From Peptococcaceae bacterium UBA4068 (GTDB taxonomy: Bacteria > Bacillota > Dehalobacteriia > UBA4068): DNA of 64,000 bases. Numbering within the stretch: position 1 is the first letter of the stretch; each line of letters begins with the position of its first letter. Location: positions 153,321-217,320 of the forward strand of contig DFZA01000006.1 in NCBI GenBank assembly GCA_002382665.1. Reading direction: 5' to 3'. Positions 33,718 to 39,477 of this stretch are shown here, in pieces. The position numbers and the translations under genes were made by a program. Below the pieces are notes generated by a model. That model was not told the DNA's origin. It did not search any database and saw only the letters and a list, made by a program, of their open reading frames with translations.

Positions 33718-33729
33718 TGACATATGTCA
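33718..33729 (+). promoter_or_regulatory. Candidate operator TGACATATGTCA
   Basis: Perfect palindrome about 12 bp after the -10 box; TTGACATATG at 33679-33688 overlaps the -35. The two sites are 39 bp apart, near four helical turns. The cognate regulator is unknown; the DUF134 protein of the same operon is one candidate. Confidence 0.55.
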
Positions 33730-33750
33730 AAAACGTCAAGGGAGGTGTCA

Positions 33751-34035
33751 ATGATGCCACGAAGAAATGGAACAGGCCCGCAAGGTTTAGGAGCAATGAC
33801 CGGCAGAGGCATGGGCTATTGTCAACCAGCCAATAATCAAAGATTTGCAACCGGCATGGGACTGGGCTTGCGCTACGGCTATGGTTGCGGTTGTGGTTAC
33901 GGATATGGACGCAGAGCCATGAATACCAATATCCGCCCGCTGACTGCTGACGAAATAGACAAACAGCTGACAGCGCAAAAAGAAATGTTACAAATGCGTA
34001 TAAAAGAAATTGATCAGCAATTGTCTGAAAAGTAA
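33751..34035 (+). CDS. DUF5320-type small Gly/Tyr-rich protein
   Basis: A 94-residue protein. The N-terminus MMPRRNGTGPQGLGAMTGRG is the DUF5320 signature, followed by a Gly-Tyr-Cys stretch (GYGCGCGYGYG) and a short C-terminal coiled coil (EIDKQLTAQKEMLQ). Such proteins commonly accompany NifX-like and Mrp genes in anaerobes; their role is unknown. Two adjacent ATGs (33751, 33754) follow GGAGGTG. Confidence 0.85.
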   Translation: MMPRRNGTGPQGLGAMTGRGMGYCQPANNQRFATGMGLGLRYGYGCGCGYGYGRRAMNTNIRPLTADEIDKQLTAQKEMLQMRIKEIDQQLSEK

Positions 34036-34039
34036 TAGT

Positions 34040-34080
34040 AAGGGAATAACCAGAGTATACTCTGGTTATTCCCTTATGTT
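34040..34080 (+). terminator. Long perfect hairpin after the DUF5320 gene
   Basis: Perfect inverted repeat at 34040-34075 with 18-bp arms (AAGGGAATAACCAGAGTA and its complement), then ATGTTTT. The T run is weak, so it may only partly terminate or may protect the upstream message. Confidence 0.65.
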
Positions 34081-34096
34081 TTAGGAGTGAAAATTT

Positions 34097-34477
34097 ATGC
34101 CTAGACCCAGAAAATGGAGAAATGTCTGCTGTATGCCCGAAAACTGCAAATTCGGACCGCTTGATATGACAGCAAATATGAATATTGCTATCACCATGAC
34201 TGTAGATGAATTCGAGACCATCAGATTGATTGATCTGGAAGGCTTTAATCAGGAGGAATGCGCCGAACAAATGGGCATAGCCAGAACAACCGTTCAAGGC
34301 ATATATTTTGAAGCGCGCAAAAAACTCGCAGACTCATTGGTAAACGGTAAAGTGCTGTTTATAGAAGGCGGAGATTACCGGCTCTGCAACGGACATGGCA
34401 AACTCTGCGGCGGTGGCAGATGTCGCAAACATCAATGCGGTAGAGAGCACTCTCAAGATGAAAACGGAGGTGAATAA
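34097..34477 (+). CDS. DUF134 DNA-binding protein
   Basis: A 126-residue protein of the DUF134 family: MPRPRKWRNVCCMP at the start, the TMTVDEFETIRLIDLEGFNQ segment, and a sigma-70 region-4-like helix-turn-helix (EECAEQMGIARTTVQGIYFE). The C-terminal tail is Cys/His-rich (CGGGRCRKHQCGREH), possibly a metal site. The family is repeatedly found with NifX/Mrp genes and is presumed to regulate them. AGGAGTG precedes the ATG. Confidence 0.9.
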   Translation: MPRPRKWRNVCCMPENCKFGPLDMTANMNIAITMTVDEFETIRLIDLEGFNQEECAEQMGIARTTVQGIYFEARKKLADSLVNGKVLFIEGGDYRLCNGHGKLCGGGRCRKHQCGREHSQDENGGE

Positions 34478-34478
34478 T

Positions 34479-34856
34479 ATTTATTCGCAAGCAGTTATTG
34501 GACACTTTTTATGTCCCCAAAATTCATACAATATGCCTGATGCAGATGCCAAAGGAAGCATTGGCGATCCTTCATGTGGCGATTCGCTTACCATATTTAT
34601 TAAAGTAAAAAACGATCGTATTGATGAAATAAGTTATCTGGTTTATGGCTGTCCGGCTTCGATTGCCACATCGAGTATGCTATCCATGCTGGCAAAAGGT
34701 AAAAAGATCGAAGAGGCATTAGAGATTACTGAGAATGATGTTGAAGAAGCTCTGGATGGTCTTCCCGAATCAAAACAACATTGCTCTAATTTAGGTGTCA
34801 GTGCATTACGTAAAGCAATAGATAATTATTATTTAAATAAAGGAGAATTAGTATGA
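34479..34856 (+). CDS. NifU/IscU-like iron-sulfur scaffold, probable AUU start
   Basis: An IscU-type scaffold of about 125 residues: YSQAVIGHFLCPQNSYNM at the start and three Cys in cluster-ligand positions (GDPSCGDSL, VYGCPASIATS, KQHCSNLG). Family proteins usually begin M-Y-S; here the aligned codon is ATT at 34479, followed by TAT TCG. GGAGG at 34466-34470 is 8 nt upstream, the ideal place. The nearest in-frame ATG (34458) lies before that site and has no good one of its own, and GTG at 34470 overlaps it. I therefore infer an AUU start, 1 nt after the DUF134 stop. The fallback start is 34458. Confidence 0.8.
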   Translation: MYSQAVIGHFLCPQNSYNMPDADAKGSIGDPSCGDSLTIFIKVKNDRIDEISYLVYGCPASIATSSMLSMLAKGKKIEEALEITENDVEEALDGLPESKQHCSNLGVSALRKAIDNYYLNKGELV

Positions 34857-35215
34857 ATATAGCTATTCCCGTAGATGAAACTAAAACCAATGTTTGCGCT
34901 TCTTTAGGACGTGCCCCATATTTTATGATTATCAATGCTAATACAGGAGAAAAAACCATCATCGACAATCCGGCGCCTGCTGCTTCCGGTGGTGCCGGTA
35001 TTAAAGCCGCGCAGTCTGTGATTGATCAAAATGTTAAGGCTATATTAACGCCGCGATGCGGTATGAACGCAGCCGAAGCATTTAAAGCAGCCGGTATCGC
35101 CTTATACCAAACTGTATCGGAATCGATCGATCAATCGCTGGCAGCCTTCAATAAGGGAGATTTAGTCGAATTGCAAAATATCCATCCTGGATTTCATGGC
35201 CAGGGAGGAAAATAA
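34853..35215 (+). CDS. NifX/NifB-C-type cluster-binding protein (first copy)
   Basis: A 120-residue protein of the dinitrogenase iron-molybdenum cofactor biosynthesis fold: MNIAIPVDET, LGRAPYFMIINANTGE, NPAPAASGGAGIKAAQSVID and ILTPRCGMNAAEAF. Relatives include NifX, NifY and the orange protein, which bind metal-sulfur clusters. No nitrogenase genes are visible, so the cargo is not FeMo-co here. It overlaps the scaffold gene by 4 nt. Confidence 0.9.
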   Translation: MNIAIPVDETKTNVCASLGRAPYFMIINANTGEKTIIDNPAPAASGGAGIKAAQSVIDQNVKAILTPRCGMNAAEAFKAAGIALYQTVSESIDQSLAAFNKGDLVELQNIHPGFHGQGGK

Positions 35216-36088
35216 ATGAAGATTGCCGTTTTAAGCGGTAAAGGCGGAACCGGCAAAACACTGGTTGCCGTTAATCTGGCAGCCGTGGCAAAAAACTCGG
35301 TTTATGCGGATTGTGACGTAGAAGAACCAAACGGTTATTTGTTTTTTCAACCTACGGAAGTTACAACGCAACAGGTAACAGTATCAATACCGTCTATTGA
35401 TTACAACCTCTGCTCCGGCTGCCGCAAATGCGTTGATTTTTGCCGGTTTAACGCTCTGGCATATATAGCTCAAAAACCTGCGTTTTTTGCAGATTTATGT
35501 CATTCTTGCGGTGGATGTACTTTGCTTTGTCCCAATCATGCTATCAGCGAAAAACAAAATGCAGTCGGTAAAGTAATTATAGGTAATTCACAAAATGTTA
35601 CTACAATTACTGGTATCATGGATACAGGCAGAGCATCTGGCGTATCCGTGATTCGTCAAGTACTGCGCTGCCTCAATCAAAAAAACAAACCCGGCATAAT
35701 AGGCATTATTGATTGTCCTCCAGGTAGCGCTTGTATTGTTATGGAAAGTATTCGGGAAGCCGACTATTGCGTTTTGGTAGCCGAACCAACTATTTTTGGT
35801 CTGCACAATCTACAAATGGTTATAGAACTGGTGCAGCTTTTTAACAAACCGTTCGGTGTTGTGCTCAACAAATGTACTGCAGATGCCAATCCCAGTGCAG
35901 AATATTGTCATGAAAAAAATATGACGATTCTAGCCAGTATTCCTTTCGATAAAAAGTTGGGACAATTAGTATCCGACGGGCAAATTGCCGTACACTGTGA
36001 TCCTTTATGGCAGAAACTTTTTATATCGTTACTGGATAAAATTAACAAGGAGGCAGGGTATGAAGCAGCTACTGATAATCAGCGGTAA
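35216..36088 (+). CDS. MinD-superfamily ATPase with inserted ferredoxin domain (1)
   Basis: A 290-residue P-loop ATPase: deviant Walker A LSGKGGTGKTLVAVNLA at residues 5-21, then an insert with two [4Fe-4S] motifs (CSGCRKCVDFC and CHSCGGCTLLC, about residues 63-107), then the rest of the MinD fold (IGIIDCPPGSAC). The pair of such ATPases is a hallmark of ORP-type clusters. It begins directly after the previous stop; GGGAGG precedes it. Confidence 0.93.
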   Translation: MKIAVLSGKGGTGKTLVAVNLAAVAKNSVYADCDVEEPNGYLFFQPTEVTTQQVTVSIPSIDYNLCSGCRKCVDFCRFNALAYIAQKPAFFADLCHSCGGCTLLCPNHAISEKQNAVGKVIIGNSQNVTTITGIMDTGRASGVSVIRQVLRCLNQKNKPGIIGIIDCPPGSACIVMESIREADYCVLVAEPTIFGLHNLQMVIELVQLFNKPFGVVLNKCTADANPSAEYCHEKNMTILASIPFDKKLGQLVSDGQIAVHCDPLWQKLFISLLDKINKEAGYEAATDNQR

Positions 36089-36932
36089 GGGCGGGACCGG
36101 TAAAACTACCGTAGCGGCTGCTTTCATTGAATTAGCTAAAGCAGAGGCTTACGCGGATTGCGACGTTGACGCACCCAACCTGCATCTGGTATTACAACAG
36201 CGAACACCGCCACACAGCGACGATTATTACGGACTTTGCAAGGCGCAAATTAATACCGTTCTCTGTAACCGCTGTGGCATCTGTATAGAGAACTGCCGTT
36301 TTGACGCTATATCATATCAAGACAATTACCACGTTGATCCTTATCTTTGTGAGGGCTGTGCGCTTTGTCAAAACACCTGTCCTGGCGGTGCCATTACCAT
36401 GGAACCGTCTGCAGCCGGTAAATTAAAACTATATGCCGACAATAAAACTGTATTTTCCACCGCCAAGCTTAATATGGGCAGCGGTAATTCCGGCAAATTG
36501 GTCAGCGAAGTTAAAAACCGTCTTAAAACTAACGCCTCCACGCAGCCATTGACAATCATTGACGGCTCACCGGGCATTGGTTGCCCGGTAATTGCCTCGA
36601 TGAGCGGCGTTGATTTAGCACTGATCGTCACAGAACCTTCCGTTTCCGGAATCAGTGATCTTAAAAGAATACTTGCTACCGCAAGGCAATTTGGTGTTAC
36701 CACAGCCGTCTGCGTCAACAAAGCCGATATCAACCAGAAACTCAGCAAGGAAATTATCGATTATTGCCAGCAAAACGATATTCCTTTTGTCGGTACTATT
36801 CCTTTTGACCAGTCCGTTGTAACAGCAGTTAATATGGGTAAAAGCATCATCGCATTTGATGGCGCCGCTGCCCAAGCCATAAAAATAATCTATCAGAGGA
36901 CTATTAATTTGCTTTTTAACAGTACAAAATAA
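36060..36932 (+). CDS. MinD-superfamily ATPase with inserted ferredoxin domain (2)
   Basis: A 290-residue paralogue of the gene before: ISGKGGTGKTTVAAAF at residues 7-22, ferredoxin insert with CNRCGICIENC and CEGCALCQNTC, and IDGSPGIGCPV. The ATG at 36060 has AGGAGG upstream and gives a start that matches the paralogue; earlier in-frame codons back to 35985 lie inside the neighbour. The two genes overlap by 29 nt and probably make a heterodimer (inference). Confidence 0.93.
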   Translation: MKQLLIISGKGGTGKTTVAAAFIELAKAEAYADCDVDAPNLHLVLQQRTPPHSDDYYGLCKAQINTVLCNRCGICIENCRFDAISYQDNYHVDPYLCEGCALCQNTCPGGAITMEPSAAGKLKLYADNKTVFSTAKLNMGSGNSGKLVSEVKNRLKTNASTQPLTIIDGSPGIGCPVIASMSGVDLALIVTEPSVSGISDLKRILATARQFGVTTAVCVNKADINQKLSKEIIDYCQQNDIPFVGTIPFDQSVVTAVNMGKSIIAFDGAAAQAIKIIYQRTINLLFNSTK

Positions 36933-36951
36933 TATAAAGGAGATAATATTA

Positions 36952-37785
36952 ATGAGTGAAGACTGTAACAATGATTGTCAATCCTGCAGCAGTGAATGCA
37001 GCGAAAGAACGAGTAATCAAACCAATTTTCAAGCACCGCCCCACGAATTAAGCAATATTAAAAAAGTCATCTGTGTAATCAGCGGCAAGGGCGGCGTCGG
37101 TAAATCTCTGGTAACATCGATGCTGGCTGTACTGTCAAACCGCAATGATTACCACACGGCAATTCTTGACGCCGACATTACCGGTCCCAGCATCCCCAAA
37201 ATATTTGGTATCAATCAAAAAGCCGAAGCAAGCGATTTAGGGATATTGCCGGTAAAAAGCGCAACCGGCATTGAGGTTATATCCCTGAACCTGCTGTTAA
37301 AGAACACAACCGATCCTGTTGTCTGGCGCGGCCCGCTGATCGCCGGTACTGTCAAACAATTCTGGACCGATGTGATTTGGGGAGATATCGATTATATGTT
37401 TATCGACATGCCACCCGGAACCGGCGACGTACCGCTGACGGTCTTTCAGACTATTCCTATCGATGGCCTGATCATTGTCACTTCTCCGCAGGAATTGGTA
37501 AGCATGATTGTCGAAAAAGCCGTTAATATGGCAAAAATGATGCATATCCCTGTTTGGGGGATTGTAGAGAATATGAGCTATGTAAAATGCCCCGATTGCA
37601 GCAAAGAATTTCATCTCTTTGGAGAAAGCCATATCGATTCTATTGCCGAAAAATTCGGCATAAAAACAGTAGCCAAACTGCCTATCGACCCCCGTCTGAC
37701 TGCTGCTTGCGATGCAGGTAAGATTGAGTTGTTCGATGGCCCTTGGCTTGATAATATTATTGAAATGATAGAAAGCGAGGAATAA
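36952..37785 (+). CDS. Mrp/NBP35 iron-sulfur carrier ATPase
   Basis: A 277-residue ApbC/Mrp-type ATPase: Walker A ISGKGGVGKSLVTSML near residue 43, MPPGTGDVPLTVFQ, VENMSYVKCPDC with the CxxC that bridges a [4Fe-4S] cluster in the dimer. The N-terminal tail holds extra Cys (CNNDCQSCSSEC), like the eukaryotic NBP35 N-terminal cluster site. It would deliver clusters to the NifX-like proteins or other targets. Confidence 0.95.
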   Translation: MSEDCNNDCQSCSSECSERTSNQTNFQAPPHELSNIKKVICVISGKGGVGKSLVTSMLAVLSNRNDYHTAILDADITGPSIPKIFGINQKAEASDLGILPVKSATGIEVISLNLLLKNTTDPVVWRGPLIAGTVKQFWTDVIWGDIDYMFIDMPPGTGDVPLTVFQTIPIDGLIIVTSPQELVSMIVEKAVNMAKMMHIPVWGIVENMSYVKCPDCSKEFHLFGESHIDSIAEKFGIKTVAKLPIDPRLTAACDAGKIELFDGPWLDNIIEMIESEE

Positions 37786-37789
37786 AAAT

Positions 37790-38149
37790 ATGAAAATTGC
37801 AGTAGCCTCAGATGGTAACAATGTAACGGAACATTTCGGTCATTGTGAAAGTTTTCAAATTTTCACATGTGAGGGTAACACCATAATTAACAATCAAAGA
37901 TTTGACAATCCGGGACACCAGCCAGGATTTCTGCCTAATTATCTCCATAAATTAGGAGTAAACGTGATTATCTCCGGCGGCATGGGCGGCGGCGCCATTA
38001 ACATTTTTAACGAAAACAATATTGAGGTTATTATTGGAGCAACCGGCAATGCCCAAACAGCCGTAGAGTACTATCTTAAAGGTGAGCTGCAGTCAACCGG
38101 CTCTGTATGCCATGAGCACGCACATCAAGACGAATGCGGCAACCATTAA
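37790..38149 (+). CDS. NifX/NifB-C-type cluster-binding protein (second copy)
   Basis: A 119-residue protein of the same fold as the one at 34853: MKIAVASDGNNVTEHFGHCE, PGHQPGFLPNYL and SGGMGGGAINIF, with a His/Cys-rich C-terminus (CHEHAHQDECGNH). This form, with HFGHC near residue 15, is the one most like NifB C-terminal and orange-protein sequences. It is 4 nt after mrp and ends the operon. Confidence 0.9.
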   Translation: MKIAVASDGNNVTEHFGHCESFQIFTCEGNTIINNQRFDNPGHQPGFLPNYLHKLGVNVIISGGMGGGAINIFNENNIEVIIGATGNAQTAVEYYLKGELQSTGSVCHEHAHQDECGNH

Positions 38150-38169
38150 AATAATTACCATTCATGTTG

Positions 38170-38208
38170 TAACAAGCCTATTTGCGTAAATGCAGATAGG
38201 CTTGTTTA
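38170..38208 (+). terminator. Terminator of the Mrp/MinD/NifX cluster
   Basis: Eleven-bp stem AACAAGCCTAT/ATAGGCTTGTT (38171-38181 with 38196-38206) followed by TAATATTG; a modest T run. Confidence 0.65.
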
Positions 38209-38290
38209 ATATTGTGATTTAATCACTGAAAGTTTTGAAAAAATGATTACAATAAAATTATAAATTATTAAAAATAAAGGAGAGATTGAT

Positions 38291-38602
38291 ATGTCAGCCT
38301 TAACAATTACCAAAGATAATTTTGATCATGAAGTTATGCAGTCCACACAGCCGGTACTTTTAGATTTTTGGGCATCCTGGTGCGGCCCTTGCCGGATGGT
38401 TTCACCGATAGTGGACGAAATTGCCACTGAAACCGTTGATGCCAAAGTCGGCAAAATAAATGTTGACGACCAGCCTGAACTGGCTAATACTTTTAATATT
38501 AAAAGCATTCCCACGTTGGCTGTGATTAAAGACGGCAAAGTGGTAAAACTAGCGGTGGGAGTTAAACCCAAAGCAGACATTTTGAAAATGCTTGAAGTTT
38601 AA
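38291..38602 (+). CDS. Thioredoxin TrxA
   Basis: A 103-residue thioredoxin: LLDFWASWCGPCRMVSPIV with the WCGPC active site near residue 32, DDQPELANTFNIKSIPTL with the cis-Pro, and a C-terminal helix. AAAGGAGA precedes the ATG. It is separated from the Mrp cluster by a terminator and followed by another. Confidence 0.97.
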   Translation: MSALTITKDNFDHEVMQSTQPVLLDFWASWCGPCRMVSPIVDEIATETVDAKVGKINVDDQPELANTFNIKSIPTLAVIKDGKVVKLAVGVKPKADILKMLEV

Positions 38603-38611
38603 ATCGATTTT

Positions 38612-38640
38612 AAAAGCGACGGGAAAATCCCGTCGCTTTT
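38612..38640. terminator. Bidirectional terminator between trxA and the crp/fnr gene
   Basis: Twelve-bp stem AAAAGCGACGGG/CCCGTCGCTTTT with a 5-nt loop and TTTT on both strands. Confidence 0.9.
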
Positions 38641-38642
38641 CG

Positions 38643-39320
38643 TTAAAGGGTAAGCTTACGAAGTTTTCCTTTATCAATTACTTTGATTCCGCCGCGAGAA
38701 AGCTCAACAATTCCTTCGCCCGCAAAGTATTTGAGCATCCGTGTAACCACCTCGCGGGCACTACCGATATATCTCGCTACCTGCTCATGCGTTATGTGGA
38801 TAACATCCCCTTCAGATTTAGCAAGTTCATCCCAAAGAAAGATTGCCAACCGTTTATCCATACTCATAAAAAGTATCTGCTGCATAGCCCACATCACATC
38901 GGAAAAACGGTCCGTTGCCAGCTTGTAGGAAAAACACTCTATATAAATATTGTTCTTGATCAGTTCGGCAAATTTAACGGAGCCAACAACGAAAACATCC
39001 GTGTTTTCCTCCGCTTCGATATGGACATCAAAAGTAATGGAGGATAATACACAGGAAGCTGAGAGAATACACATATCGCCATGATCCAGACGGTAAAGGG
39101 TAATTTCTTTGCCTTCCTCCGAAAGCATATAAACACGCAATCTACCGCTTTTGATAATCATAAAACCAACGCAATCGTTTTCGCCGTTATAAACAGTTAT
39201 GCCCTGCGTATAGCTGATTAAATCGGCATTGGTCAGCATTTGCTTCTGCTCGATCGCCGACATATGCTCCCAAGCTGCAAAATGGGCCGACAATAGCTCT
39301 GAAAGCTCACGATTTTCCAT
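38643..39320 (-). CDS. Crp/Fnr family regulator with a Cys pair
   Basis: A 225-residue regulator: cyclic-nucleotide-binding-like beta barrel (about residues 30-120) and C-terminal winged helix (ITHEQVARYIGSAREVVTRM). It lacks the N-terminal Cys cluster of oxygen-sensing FNR, but has Cys84 and Cys90 in GDMCILSASCVLS, a C-x5-C pair in the sensor domain that could sense thiols or persulfide (inference). The ATG at 39320 follows a GGAGGGGG site. It is divergent from the sulfur-enzyme gene, with a palindrome between. Confidence 0.9.
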   Translation of the reverse strand: MENRELSELLSAHFAAWEHMSAIEQKQMLTNADLISYTQGITVYNGENDCVGFMIIKSGRLRVYMLSEEGKEITLYRLDHGDMCILSASCVLSSITFDVHIEAEENTDVFVVGSVKFAELIKNNIYIECFSYKLATDRFSDVMWAMQQILFMSMDKRLAIFLWDELAKSEGDVIHITHEQVARYIGSAREVVTRMLKYFAGEGIVELSRGGIKVIDKGKLRKLTL

Positions 39321-39398
39321 ATATCCCCCTCCTTTCTGATTTAACAATAATATTATACTATTTTATACTTCCAAACAAGAAAAAGCTTTGATTTAACA

Positions 39399-39425
39399 TT
39401 AATCTGTGACATAGTCACAGATTAA
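39399..39425. promoter_or_regulatory. Crp/Fnr-type palindromic operator
   Basis: Perfect 27-bp palindrome TTAATCTGTGAC-ATA-GTCACAGATTAA. It contains TGTGA/TCACA half-sites five bp apart (Crp sites usually have six). Its centre is about 41 bp before the start predicted from the TATACT -10 box at 39441-39446, the position typical of class II activation of the plus-strand gene. Confidence 0.88.
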
Positions 39426-39477
39426 CTACTACTAATTTGTTATACTATAGCTAGCTGATTAACAAGGAGGACTGTAT

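Noticed and set aside
33626..34297. A 223-codon minus-strand open frame opposite the DUF5320 and DUF134 genes
   Set aside because: It runs antisense through two recognisable genes and a perfect hairpin; no family motif or ribosome binding site.
34853..38149. Nitrogenase cofactor gene set
   Set aside because: NifX-like folds occur, but no nifH, D, K, E, N or the radical-SAM part of NifB is present; an ORP-type cluster fits better.
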